Of a DNA stretch of 64,000 nucleotides, positions 17,273-25,559 are shown piece by piece. The translations under genes and the position numbers were made by a program. Origin of the DNA: Methylomonas koyamae (GTDB taxonomy: Bacteria; Pseudomonadota; Gammaproteobacteria; Methylococcales; Methylomonadaceae); NCBI RefSeq assembly GCF_019669905.1, contig NZ_AP019777.1, positions 1,736,001-1,800,000 of the forward strand, read 5' to 3'. Every line of letters starts with the position of its first letter. Within the stretch, counting starts at the first letter, position 1. The notes beneath the pieces were generated by a model that made no database searches, had not been told where the DNA came from, and saw nothing but the letters and a program-made list of their open reading frames with translations.

Positions 17273-19171
17273 ATGAAACTCAACGACGGCAGTTCGCCCG
17301 GTTCCGGCACTAACTTCACCGAATCCTTTTTAGAGCTTTTGGTCGCCCAAGGCGCGGTCGATGCCGACAAGCTCAAATACGCCCGCCGCGTGCAAGCCAA
17401 GCTGGAATCGCCCAAGCCGATTCTGGTGGTGCTGTGCGATCTGGGTTACGTCACGCACGAGCAGTTGGTCGAGGTGTTCCGCAACCATCCGGTAAAAGTC
17501 AAATTGGGCCTGTTTCTGGTCGAATTCGGTTTTATCGGCAACACCGATTTGCAATTGGCGCTGGCGCAGCAGCAACAGGACGCCGGCCGCAAGCGTCTGG
17601 GCGAAATCCTGGTCGAACGCAACCTGATTTCCGAAGCGAAAATGCTGGAGGTGCTGGCCGATTTGATGGGGATATCGGTGATCGACCTCAGCGTCGCCAA
17701 CATCGATCAAAGCCTGATGAACAAACCGATGCTGAAAGCGGCTAACAAGCATTGTTTCCTGCCGGTCGAAAAACAAGTCGACGGCGTGTTGGTGGCCTTC
17801 GGCGACCCGCTGGACCAGGCTGCAATCGAAACGGCGCGGCACGTGCTCGGCGCCGAGGTGATTCCGGCAGTCGGCCGCTATTCGCAGATCATGCGCTTTC
17901 TGCTGAATTACGAACGCAATAGCCGGTCCGACAAAGCCGCCGTCGGCGAGCAGTCCGCCGTCAGCTTGGTCAACCAGATTTTCGAGGATGCGATCCGCCA
18001 ATCGGCCAGCGATATCCATATCGAACCGTTGGAGCACAAGCTGCGCATCCGCTTCCGCATCGACGGCATGATGGTGCACTTCCGGGATTTTCCGATAGAG
18101 ATGGCCCAGGCTTTGATCAGCCGGATCAAGGTCATGGCCGGCGCCGATATCGCCGAAAAGCGCCGGCACCAGGACGGCCGGGTGTTGTTCGAGCAGGTCG
18201 CCACCAACCACGTGGTCGACATGCGGGCGTCGTTCTTCAGCACGATCAACGGCGAGAAAATCGTGCTGCGTTTGTTGAACCGCAAGACCGAATTGCTGGA
18301 TATCCACGAAGTGGGGATGGCGCCGCTGATGTTGGAGCGGTTTGTGCAGGATTCGCTGGACGTACCGACCGGCGTCGTCATCATCACCGGGCCGACCGGT
18401 TCCGGCAAAACCACGACGCTGTACAGTGCGGTCGATTATTTGAACGGTCCGGAAGTCAGTATCGTTTCGGCCGAGGACCCGGTCGAATACGTGATCGACG
18501 GCGTGGCCCAGTGTTCGATCAATCCGAAGATCAATCTGACTTACGAGGAGACCTTGCGCCATATCGTGCGCCAGGACCCGGACATCATCGTGCTCGGCGA
18601 AATCCGCGACCGTTTCTCGGCCGATACGGCGATCCAGGCGGCGTTGACCGGCCACAAGGTGCTGACCACGTTTCATACCGAAGACAGCATCGGCGGCCTG
18701 TTAAGGCTGCTGAATATGGAAATCGAGGCTTTTCTGATCTCGTCGACCGTGGTATCGGTGGTCGCCCAACGCCTGTTGCGCCGGGTCTGCCGCCATTGCG
18801 CGGAGCCGTTCCAACCCGATCCGGCCTTGCTGCGGCGCTTGAATCTGACGGCGGACGATATGGTCGGCGCCCATTTCATGTTCGGCAAGGGTTGCGACAA
18901 ATGCCGCTTCACCGGTTACTCGGGACGGGTCTGCGTGTTCGAATTGCTGTCGATGAACGAGTTGGTCAAAGACGCGATCCTGCAGCGCAAGACTTCCTAC
19001 GAAATCCGCCGGGTCAGCCTGGAAACCGCCGGCTTGGTGACCCTGGTCGAAGACGGTTTGGTCAAGGCCGCCGCCGGTATGACCTCTTTGCAAGAGGTGG
19101 TGCGCAATCTGCCGCGTTTCGGCAAACCCCGCCCGCTGTACGAGCTGCGCCGTTTGTTGGGCAGCCGATGA
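17273..19171 (+). CDS. GspE/PilB-family assembly ATPase with MshEN (c-di-GMP-binding) domains
   Basis: A 632-residue hexameric-type ATPase that powers type IV pilus or type II secretion assembly. The N-terminal third is MshEN-like: KLGLFLVEFGFIGNTDLQLA continuing ALAQQ matches the c-di-GMP-binding pattern LGxxLVexGxI...LxxALxxQ. A second copy, RLGEILVERNLISEAKML, has Leu at the final Gln position. The catalytic part has Walker A GPTGSGKTTT (about 373-382), the Asp-box region, Walker B LGEIRD, the His box and the zinc tetracysteine CRHC...CDKC (about 505-545). No other pilus or secretion gene is in the window, so it may be an accessory PilB/MshE-type motor switched by c-di-GMP. The ATG at 17273 is chosen; its ribosome site is weak. 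Confidence 0.9.
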   Translation: MKLNDGSSPGSGTNFTESFLELLVAQGAVDADKLKYARRVQAKLESPKPILVVLCDLGYVTHEQLVEVFRNHPVKVKLGLFLVEFGFIGNTDLQLALAQQQQDAGRKRLGEILVERNLISEAKMLEVLADLMGISVIDLSVANIDQSLMNKPMLKAANKHCFLPVEKQVDGVLVAFGDPLDQAAIETARHVLGAEVIPAVGRYSQIMRFLLNYERNSRSDKAAVGEQSAVSLVNQIFEDAIRQSASDIHIEPLEHKLRIRFRIDGMMVHFRDFPIEMAQALISRIKVMAGADIAEKRRHQDGRVLFEQVATNHVVDMRASFFSTINGEKIVLRLLNRKTELLDIHEVGMAPLMLERFVQDSLDVPTGVVIITGPTGSGKTTTLYSAVDYLNGPEVSIVSAEDPVEYVIDGVAQCSINPKINLTYEETLRHIVRQDPDIIVLGEIRDRFSADTAIQAALTGHKVLTTFHTEDSIGGLLRLLNMEIEAFLISSTVVSVVAQRLLRRVCRHCAEPFQPDPALLRRLNLTADDMVGAHFMFGKGCDKCRFTGYSGRVCVFELLSMNELVKDAILQRKTSYEIRRVSLETAGLVTLVEDGLVKAAAGMTSLQEVVRNLPRFGKPRPLYELRRLLGSR

Positions 19172-19190
19172 ACTCTGTTAATGGAATGCC

Positions 19191-20027
19191 ATGAGCGAAA
19201 AATCACTGACCGTTTTAATCGACGAATCCATCGCCAGCGGCGCCGGCGCATTGCCGGTGTTTCCGCGTGCCGTCACCGAGCTGCGCCAAGCCTTGCAAGA
19301 CGAAAACCGTTCGCTGGATGCCATCGCCAAACAACTGGCGATGGACGCCAGCCTGGCCAGCCAGATTTTGCGGGTGGCCAATTCCTCGTTTTATGCCGGC
19401 TTGAGTACGGTCAACACGGTCAAGGATGCCGTCGTCCGTCTCGGGCTGCCGCGTATCGTCCAGATCGCGACGTTGGTGATGCAGAAGGGCATGTTTACCG
19501 CCAAAGACGCCGCTACCCAGCAATATATGCTCAAACTGTGGCAGCACAGCGTCGCAGTCGCATTGGGGGCGGAGTGGCTGGCAAAACGCTTGTCGTTCCA
19601 TGCGATTGCCGAGGAAGCATTCATGGCCGGCCTGTTTCACGACATCGGCGAACTGCTGCTGTTGCGTTGTCTGGACGATTTGCGGGCCAAGGACCCGACA
19701 CTGAATTTGCCGGAGGATTTGCAGCGTGAAGTGTTGATTCGCCAGCACGAAGCCAAGGGCGCCTGGCTGCTGCGTTCCTGGAATTTGCCGGAAGTGTATT
19801 GCCGCGTTGCCGAATCGCACCACCAGCCGGTCAGCGAGGAAACCGGTACCGTCGAGTTGGTGGTGCGGGTGGCCGATATGGTGGCTTACAAGTTGGGTAT
19901 CGCCGCCCGGCCGCAGCCGGATTTGGTGGTATCGAGCAGCGAGGAAGCGGCCCGGCTCGGTTTGTCGGAAATCGCGCTGGCCGAATTGGAAATCGCGCTG
20001 GAAGATTCGTTGGCCCTGTCGGCCTGA
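19191..20027 (+). CDS. HDOD domain protein
   Basis: A 278-residue protein made almost entirely of an HDOD domain, the non-catalytic relative of HD phosphohydrolases used in signalling. Typical motifs: LPVFPRAVTELRQAL at the start, DASLASQILRVANSSFYAG, VNTVKDAVVRLGLPRIVQIA, and FMAGLFHDIGELLLL, which keeps an HD pair. It starts 19 bases after the ATPase stop and follows it on the same strand, so the two are probably one transcript. Because HDOD proteins often occur with type IV pili, chemosensory and c-di-GMP systems, a regulatory role for the ATPase is plausible. No output domain is attached. Confidence 0.88.
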   Translation: MSEKSLTVLIDESIASGAGALPVFPRAVTELRQALQDENRSLDAIAKQLAMDASLASQILRVANSSFYAGLSTVNTVKDAVVRLGLPRIVQIATLVMQKGMFTAKDAATQQYMLKLWQHSVAVALGAEWLAKRLSFHAIAEEAFMAGLFHDIGELLLLRCLDDLRAKDPTLNLPEDLQREVLIRQHEAKGAWLLRSWNLPEVYCRVAESHHQPVSEETGTVELVVRVADMVAYKLGIAARPQPDLVVSSSEEAARLGLSEIALAELEIALEDSLALSA

Positions 20028-20127
20028 AACGCCGACACGGTCGCTAACCAAGGCGGCTTTGCATTAGAATGCGCGATAGCCCGCGGATGAGGCCGCGGCT
20101 CCATCTCTCTACCAACCCGTAGGAACA

Positions 20128-21657
20128 ATGACCATCGAATTTCTGATTAATTTTGCGATTCAGTTGCTGGGTGCCGCCGCCGCTGCGGTACTGGCCTATC
20201 GCTCGTTTCAAAAGCGGCGGATCCAGCTCGGTGCGGAACCGACCCTGCCGCAATATTTCATCCGCCGCAGCACGTACTGGACCGGAATCGGCTTGTACTG
20301 TGCGTTGATGGCGGCTTTGTTTTGTTTGCTGACTTGGCAATGGCTGCCGCTGGAGCCGTTGGTGACCTTGATTGTCAGCCATTTGCGGGCCGGCAGCCTG
20401 GTCGAACTGCTGTCCGGTTTGGACGGCAATAAGCTGCTGCCGCTGATCGCCGCCGGCACCATCCTGTTTTTGATCGGGTGGGAAAGTGCGTTCAACCCGC
20501 TGCTGATTTTGCGCGATAGCATTCACGACGCGTTTGCGATTCCGACCAAGGCCGTCGAGGTCTACAACGCCTTGATCAAATCCCGCTTGTCGGCGGTGGA
20601 CGACAAAATCAAGGGCCAAATCGCCGACCGCCTGCTGGTACAAAGCGTAGACGCCGGCGATTTCGACAAGGCCGGCGCCACGGTCGAATACAAATGGGCC
20701 CATAACAGCCTGTTGTTCGACCGGATCCAGCATTACGCCGACCAGTCGTCGTACCGGCGGCTGTTCAGCGAACCGTCGTTGAAATGGGGCGAAATCTGCA
20801 TTTCCTACAACGCAATGTCGGAAAAAGTTGCAGTGTGGAAGGAAGCCGAGCCGCACTACACCAAGACCGTCAATCTATTGAAGGATCTGGACCGGCTCAG
20901 CGGCTTGCTGTGCCGATTGCTGGCCGCGCTGGTGGTATTCGGCAGCGCCAACGAGAACGAGATCTGGGCCACCGTCAAGGAATTGGGCGGAAACGTGCAC
21001 GAGGCGCGGCTGAAGCATACCTACAAGTACCTGCTGATTTTCGCGGCGGCGACGGCGTTCGGCGTGATTTTGGGGCGCGAGGTGTCGGTGGCGCTGCACA
21101 ATGTGTTTCTGTTTCCAGACAAGCCGTTGCCGCATTTCAGTTACACCACGTTGCGCTGGATTGCCTATTCGATTGCGATTTACGTGCTGCCCATCGTGTT
21201 GGTGTTCGTGTTGCGTAGCGTCGCCTTCCGCCACCAGCAGGAGCCGGCCGACCGCTACTACGGTTTTTACATGGCGATGATGTTCGTCGGCTTCGTGGTC
21301 AGTACCTCGATTTCGACCTTCATCCTGGAATTGACCTTTTACCACCGCGACGATTTCAAGTTTCTGGACAGCTTCCTCGACCATGCCCGCTGGGGCATCA
21401 TGCCGGCGCTGATCAGCGGTTTCGTCGCGTACCGGATGGATGCGCCGGCCAGCGATGCGGAAACCCTGAGCCAAACCACCATCGCCGCCGCCTTGCGCTT
21501 TCTGGCCTGGGGCGGGATCGCCGTGATTTTCATGCTATATGCGACCGACGATCTGGCGCTGGAGAAACTGAATCTGCGCTTTACTCTGGTCGGTACGGCG
21601 TTCCTCGTCACCGGCTTGTTGGGGGCTGCGGCTCGGTTCAAGACAGCAAACGACTAA
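20128..21657 (+). CDS. large integral membrane protein of unknown function, 509 residues
   Basis: Two N-terminal membrane segments (residues about 5-25 and 48-70) and a third near 105-125 precede a cytoplasmic stretch of about 180 residues (about 130-300), which has helical sequence such as DSIHDAFAIPTKAVEVYN and LLKDLDRLSGLLCRLLAALV. At least six more membrane segments follow to the C-terminus. No transport or enzyme motif is recognised and I cannot name a family. The gene is 100 bases downstream of the HDOD gene and ends in a strong terminator, so it may be the last gene of that transcript. Confidence 0.8.
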   Translation: MTIEFLINFAIQLLGAAAAAVLAYRSFQKRRIQLGAEPTLPQYFIRRSTYWTGIGLYCALMAALFCLLTWQWLPLEPLVTLIVSHLRAGSLVELLSGLDGNKLLPLIAAGTILFLIGWESAFNPLLILRDSIHDAFAIPTKAVEVYNALIKSRLSAVDDKIKGQIADRLLVQSVDAGDFDKAGATVEYKWAHNSLLFDRIQHYADQSSYRRLFSEPSLKWGEICISYNAMSEKVAVWKEAEPHYTKTVNLLKDLDRLSGLLCRLLAALVVFGSANENEIWATVKELGGNVHEARLKHTYKYLLIFAAATAFGVILGREVSVALHNVFLFPDKPLPHFSYTTLRWIAYSIAIYVLPIVLVFVLRSVAFRHQQEPADRYYGFYMAMMFVGFVVSTSISTFILELTFYHRDDFKFLDSFLDHARWGIMPALISGFVAYRMDAPASDAETLSQTTIAAALRFLAWGGIAVIFMLYATDDLALEKLNLRFTLVGTAFLVTGLLGAAARFKTAND

Positions 21658-21664
21658 TCGAAAA

Positions 21665-21689
21665 AAAGGGCCGGATTTCCGGCCCTTTT
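21665..21689 (+). terminator. rho-independent terminator
   Basis: AAAGGGCCGG and CCGGCCCTTT form a perfect 10-bp stem with loop ATTT, followed by T and C, eight bases after the 509-residue gene. Its A tract upstream and T tract downstream make it bidirectional, though the gpmI stop on the other side is almost 100 bases away. Confidence 0.85.
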
Positions 21690-21781
21690 CATTTGCGCGT
21701 GGCTAAGCTCGGCAGCTTATCCAACGCTATGGCTGCCGCTGCGGCGCACAGCGGCTGGCCCGCAGCGGTTGGCGCCGAGGC

Positions 21782-23425
21782 TTATGCCGGCTCGATCAGA
21801 CTCGGATCGTAATCTTCCGGCGCCTCGTAGCCCAACAAATTCAACACCGTCGCGGCAATGTTGGACAAACCCGGCGCCGCCAGATCGCTGCGCAGTTTGT
21901 AGGCCGGATCGGCCTCGCCGGACACCAAAACGAACGGCACCGGATTCAGCGTGTGCGAGGTCTTGGCCTTGGTGCGGCCTTCGGCGTCGCGGGTGACGTT
22001 GCCTTTCTTGTCCAGCTCGTACATTTCGTCGGCATTGCCGTGGTCGGCGGTGATCAAGGCCACGCCGCCGGCTTCGATAATCGCCGGAATCAAGCGTGCC
22101 AATTGCAAATCCAGACCCTGCATTGCGGTGACCGCCGCTTCGAAATTGCCGGTGTGGCCGACCATGTCGCCGTTGGCGTAGTTGACCCGCAGGTATTGGT
22201 ATTGGCCGCTACGGATCGCAGCGATCAGCGCGTCGGTGATTTCGGCGCATTTCATCCATGGCCGTTGCTCGAACGGCACCACGTCGCTGGGGATTTCGAC
22301 GTAGGTTTCCAACGCGTCGTCGAATTTGCCGGAGCGGTTGCCGTTCCAGAAATAAGTGACGTGGCCGTATTTTTGGGTTTCGCTGATCGCGTATTGCGCC
22401 ACGCCGTTTTTGGCCAGATATTCGCCCATGGTCCGACTGATTGCCGGCGGTTCCACCAAAAAGCGCGGCGGCAATTTGGTGTCGCCGTCGTATTGCATCA
22501 TGCCGGCGTAGGTGACTTTCGGCAGCGGGCCGCGGTGGAACGGACAGAAGGTTTCTTCGGTGAAGGCGCGGGAAATCTCGATGGCGCGGTCGCCGCGGAA
22601 ATTAAAAAACACCACGGCATCGCCGTCGCCGATTTTACCCAGCGGCTGGCCGTCTTTGGAAACGACGAAGCCGGGCAAGTCCTGGTCGATCACGCCCAGT
22701 TCGTTGCGGTAGGTCTCGATGGCTTCGTGCGCGCTGGCAAACTGGCGGCCTTCGCCTTTGACGTGGATGTCCCAGCCGCGCTGCACCATGCTCCAATCCG
22801 CTTCGTAGCGGTCCATCGTGATTTTCATGCGGCCGCCGCCGGAAGCGATGGCCACGTCGAAATCGGCGCTGCGCAGGCCGTCCAGATAGGTTTCGAACGG
22901 ATCGACGTAATCCAAAGCCGAGGTTTCGCCGACGTCGCGGCCGTCGAGCAGGATGTGCAGCCGAACCTTGCCGACGCCTTCCTGTTTGGCGCGTTCGATC
23001 ATCGCTTTCAGATGGTCGATATGGGAATGCACGTTGCCGTCGGAAAACAACCCCAAAAAGTGCAGCGTGCCGCCCTGTTTGGCGGTGGCGACCACTTCCT
23101 GCCAAGCGTGGCCTTGCCACAGATGGCCGCTGGCGATGGATTCGGCGACCAGTTTCGCGCCCTGGGCGAACACGCGGCCGGCGCCGATGGCGTTGTGGCC
23201 GACCTCGCTATTGCCCATGTCTTCGTCGCTGGGCATGCCGACGGCCTTACCGTGCGCCAATAATTTCGTCATCGGAAAGTTTGTCATCAGCTTGTCCAGC
23301 ATCGGCGTGCGCGCGGCTTTTACCGCATCGCCGTCGTCGCGCGGCGAAATGCCGACGCCGTCCAGCACGATAGTGACGACCGGGCCGGGGCAAGGGGAGA
23401 ATCGGGAAGATTTTACTAATTTCAT
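21782..23425 (-). CDS. gpmI: 2,3-bisphosphoglycerate-independent phosphoglycerate mutase
   Basis: A 547-residue enzyme interconverting 3- and 2-phosphoglycerate in glycolysis and gluconeogenesis. It is an alkaline-phosphatase-superfamily, two-metal protein. The first metal site is in [17 protein letters not shown], the catalytic Ser in [14 protein letters not shown], and later ligands in [12 protein letters not shown] and [13 protein letters not shown]. The start MKLVKSSRF at 23425 is chosen because alignment to the family begins here; frames extending to 23557 add a non-conserved stretch. The length is at the long end of the range (bacterial GpmI is often about 510). Stand-alone gene; the stop faces the terminator of the opposite gene. 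Confidence 0.93.
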   Translation of the reverse strand: MKLVKSSRFSPCPGPVVTIVLDGVGISPRDDGDAVKAARTPMLDKLMTNFPMTKLLAHGKAVGMPSDEDMGNSEVGHNAIGAGRVFAQGAKLVAESIASGHLWQGHAWQEVVATAKQGGTLHFLGLFSDGNVHSHIDHLKAMIERAKQEGVGKVRLHILLDGRDVGETSALDYVDPFETYLDGLRSADFDVAIASGGGRMKITMDRYEADWSMVQRGWDIHVKGEGRQFASAHEAIETYRNELGVIDQDLPGFVVSKDGQPLGKIGDGDAVVFFNFRGDRAIEISRAFTEETFCPFHRGPLPKVTYAGMMQYDGDTKLPPRFLVEPPAISRTMGEYLAKNGVAQYAISETQKYGHVTYFWNGNRSGKFDDALETYVEIPSDVVPFEQRPWMKCAEITDALIAAIRSGQYQYLRVNYANGDMVGHTGNFEAAVTAMQGLDLQLARLIPAIIEAGGVALITADHGNADEMYELDKKGNVTRDAEGRTKAKTSHTLNPVPFVLVSGEADPAYKLRSDLAAPGLSNIAATVLNLLGYEAPEDYDPSLIEPA

Positions 23426-23731
23426 ACTGTTGTCGGATCGATGGAAAAAAGAAACCGGTTGGAATAGGGCGCCCGGCGTCATGCCGGGCCAGCCGTTTGC
23501 CGAACGATACCACTCTAGCAAACAAGCCGGATATGGTAACTCCGATAGAGCTATCAAGGAAATCGGGAAGGGGATGACAATAGCTTGCGGGTTGGTGCGA
23601 GTGTCGGTTTAGGCAGCGAATGGCGAAACTGGACCCGTTGCGGACTATCGCTCGATCTGATTGAATGGCAACAGTTCGGCCGTTACCGGCCATCATTGCT
23701 CCGCCGAATGGTATACAGAAAGGAAGACCAT
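23426..23731. other. intergenic region upstream of the cassette
   Basis: About 300 bases containing the gpmI promoter area on one strand and the left border of the accessory island on the other. GC content drops towards the right. No supported gene, no attI site I can recognise, and no integrase remnant was seen here. Confidence 0.3.
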
Positions 23732-23794
23732 ATGCTGATCGATAAATTATCGTGTCGAAGATTATTTTTCGGTGGATATATGGAAACTGTCTAG
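23732..23794 (+). other. 20-codon leader ORF upstream of the cassette gene
   Basis: ATG at 23732 has AGGAAG (721-726 in the same hundred) five bases upstream and encodes MLIDKLSCRRLFFGGYMETV, ending at TAG 23792-23794, 16 bases before the cassette gene's ATG. The cassette gene has no ribosome site of its own. In class 1 integrons, short ORFs in attI drive translation of the first cassette gene by coupling, and this ORF sits in the same position. It may instead be the decayed start of an older gene cut by the cassette. Confidence 0.35.
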
Positions 23795-23801
23795 TTCCTT
23801 G

Positions 23802-24311
23802 TTAGCAACTATGAATCAAGAGAAGCGTTGGGAAATGCTTATTGCGCTTGACGAAGAATTGCTCAAGGGTGGCGTCGTTCTTTCGGAATGGTGTAGCTTC
23901 ATTGTGCGTGAAGCAGACATGGCCTTTGTTAATGGTGCGCATTTGGCATCAATTCTCACGGCGGTTTCCGGAATCGAAACATACCTACGGTCTGAGTATT
24001 CCCAAACAGGAAAAGAGCGCCTGGTTGATCTCATCAATGAAGCTTCGCTTCATAGCTCGCTCAGGGACGACCTCCACAAGCTGCGGAAATATCGGAACCG
24101 TTGGGTGCATGTTGACGATCCATGGAACGACACTCGCCTTCTTGAAACACCAGAGGACACAGAGCAAGAACTAGAGGACATGGCACTTTTCGCCACTCGT
24201 GCCCTGCGCAGGACCATCTTTGAGAATCAATGGGTCTAAGCCGTTGCTAACAATTGTTTCGTGCCTCCGCGCCATCCGTCAAACCCGTGCCCGCGCGGCA
24301 CAAACAAAGCG
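23802..24311 (+). mobile_element. integron gene cassette (lone, no integrase in window)
   Basis: The cassette runs from after G23801 in GTTAGCA to G24311 in GTTATGC, the two G^TT recombination points. In the circular form the right core would read G plus TTAGCA. Its complement, TGCTAAC, is exactly the R'' box at 24245-24251. This agreement between the cassette's first bases and its own attC R'' is the diagnostic signature of a cassette and is unlikely by chance. It carries one gene reading toward attC. GC content is clearly lower than the flanks. No intI or attI is visible, so it is a cassette inserted at a secondary site, or a remnant of an integrase-less attC cluster. Confidence 0.75.
23811..24239 (+). 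CDS. HEPN-like protein carried by the integron cassette
   Basis: A 142-residue soluble, helical protein starting MNQEKRWEMLIALDEEL four bases after the cassette boundary. Helix LASILTAVSGIETYLRS is followed by LHKLRKYRNRWVHVDDPW. The R95-N-R-W-V-H100 segment fits the RX4-6H motif of HEPN RNases and toxins, and the preceding helix resembles the HEPN core. I do not recognise an exact family. If it is a HEPN RNase, the usual antitoxin partner (MNT or other) is absent, so it might be a defence protein working alone or a non-toxic member. An alternative GTG at 23772 would cross the cassette border and is rejected. Codon use and GC differ from neighbours. Confidence 0.8.
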   Translation: MNQEKRWEMLIALDEELLKGGVVLSEWCSFIVREADMAFVNGAHLASILTAVSGIETYLRSEYSQTGKERLVDLINEASLHSSLRDDLHKLRKYRNRWVHVDDPWNDTRLLETPEDTEQELEDMALFATRALRRTIFENQWV

Positions 24312-24317
24312 TTATGC
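24245..24317 (+). other. attC recombination site
   Basis: R'' is TGCTAAC (24245-24251) and R' is GTTATGC (24311-24317). Between them GTTTCGTGCC (24256-24265) pairs with GGCACAAAC (24298-24306), leaving one unpaired C, as expected for the extrahelical base that orients attC on the bottom strand. CGCGC next to it extends the stem. The total of about 73 bases is within the normal attC range. The centre (CATCCGTCAAACCCGTG) would form the variable end loop. Confidence 0.75.
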
Positions 24318-24357
24318 ATAGCTCGTTGACCGAGGTAAATAGGACAAATACAGAATG

Positions 24358-24465
24358 TTTTCTGGTTCCCACGTGCTACGTGGGAACCCTCGGCTTGCCC
24401 GCGCTGCGGTGCAATTCGCCGCAGCGCGGCGAATCTGAATTACCACGCGCCGCGTGGTAACTAGG
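24358..24465. repeat. 108-bp palindrome-rich repeat, copy A (left of map)
   Basis: Three palindromes in a row: GGTTCCCACGTG/CTACGTGGGAACC, GCTGCGG...CCGCAGC, and TTACCACGCG/CGCGTGGTAA. It matches 25327-25434 on the other side of the aminopeptidase gene with one difference in 108 bases (24450 C against G). Only the first module of the longer unit at 25327 is present here. Confidence 0.85.
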
Positions 24466-24509
24466 GAGCCAAAATCCTCCCTTACTTTTCTTTCTTAGCA
24501 AGGCTCCAC

Positions 24510-25256
24510 ATGACTATCCAAACCCAGCACGACATCGTCGGCCTAAAACGTATCGGCCGAATAGTTTCATTGGTACTTCAGCGCATGCTTGATGCCGCAG
24601 AACCCGGAATTACCACTCGGGAACTCGACATGCTTGGCGAACGGTTGCTAGGAGAGCATGGCGCCCGGTCGGCTCCCAAGCTGACATATAACTTCCCCGG
24701 AACGACCTGCATCAGCATTAACGAACAGGCCGCGCACGGAATTCCCGGCGATCGAATAGTTAGAGCTGGCGATGTTGTGAACATCGATGTTTCCGCGGAG
24801 TTGGACGGATACTTCGCGGATACCGGAGGAACCACTATCGTTCCCCCTACAACTCCTCAGAAGACCCGCCTATGCCACGCTACTCGCGTAGCCCTGGCCG
24901 AAGCGATGAAAAGAGCAAGAGCCGGTCAACCGATCAACGGGATCGGTGCCGCCATAGAGCGTACGGCGAAGGCTTATGGCTTCAAGGTCATTGAGAATCT
25001 CGGCAGCCATGGGGTCGGCCGTGCGCTGCACGAGGAGCCCGAGCACATTGCGGGCTACTTCGACCCGGCTGACAAGCGTATTCTTCAGGAAGGAATGGTC
25101 ATTACGATTGAACCGTTCCTGTCGACGAAGAGCCGCGTCGTAACTGAAACTGCAGATGGCTGGACGCTCGCTGGCGTACGCGGAAATCTTTCTGCGCAGT
25201 ACGAGCACACAATGGTCATTACGAAGGGAGCGCCCATAGTTGTCACGCAGCACTAG
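24510..25256 (+). CDS. map: type I methionine aminopeptidase (probably a second, acquired copy)
   Basis: A 248-residue enzyme that removes N-terminal Met from new proteins. All metal ligands are visible: NIDVSAELDGYFADTGG (two Asp), NLGSHGVGRALHEEP (His), VITIEPFLS (Glu) and SAQYEHTMVI (Glu), with the substrate-binding His in NEQAAHGIPG. It lacks the zinc-finger extension of eukaryotic enzymes. It is not next to rpsB, where the housekeeping map usually sits, and it lies between near-identical 108-bp repeats just beyond an integron cassette, so acquisition or duplication by transfer is likely. GC is lower than in the conserved neighbours. A hairpin (AGCCGACCGCCGC/GCGGCGTCGGTT, 25283-25309) follows the stop and could terminate it. 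Confidence 0.9.
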   Translation: MTIQTQHDIVGLKRIGRIVSLVLQRMLDAAEPGITTRELDMLGERLLGEHGARSAPKLTYNFPGTTCISINEQAAHGIPGDRIVRAGDVVNIDVSAELDGYFADTGGTTIVPPTTPQKTRLCHATRVALAEAMKRARAGQPINGIGAAIERTAKAYGFKVIENLGSHGVGRALHEEPEHIAGYFDPADKRILQEGMVITIEPFLSTKSRVVTETADGWTLAGVRGNLSAQYEHTMVITKGAPIVVTQH

Positions 25257-25326
25257 ATGTTTGGGGCCTAATCCTTCGTCCCAGCCGACCGCCGCAAGCG
25301 GCGTCGGTTGCTACTGGTTTTCTGGT

Positions 25327-25559
25327 TTTTCTGGTTCCCACGTGCTACGTGGGAACCCTCGGCTTGCCCGCGCTGCGGTGCAATTCGCCGCAGCGCGGCG
25401 AATCTGAATTACCACGCGGCGCGTGGTAACTAGGAACACTAGGAAACGACATGTATAGCGAAGCGTAAGCCAACATGTCGGCTGGAGTGCCGTAGGCCGG
25501 AATAAGTGACAGCGTTTCCGGCAAACCTCGGCTCGCCGGAAACGCCAAAAGCCCGTATA
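25327..25559. repeat. tandem repeat unit 1 (palindromic, about 233 bp)
   Basis: Module 1 (25327-25434) equals copy A apart from one base. Module 2 (25435-25559) contains GCGAAGCGTAAGCCAACATG, GGAGTGCCGTAGGCCGG, and a hairpin of GCGTTTCCGGC with GCCGGAAACGC. It is repeated immediately downstream. No CDS is supported inside; frames seen on the minus strand are repeat artefacts. Confidence 0.85.

Noticed and set aside
17330..18676. 448-codon open frame antisense to the GspE/PilB ATPase
   Set aside because: It mirrors the codons of a clear ATPase gene, has His/Gln/Asp-rich composition typical of an antisense frame in GC-rich DNA, and no ribosome site.
20928..21657. The 509-residue membrane protein as a transporter
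   Set aside because: Many membrane segments but no transporter motif and a large cytoplasmic helical region; naming it would be a guess.
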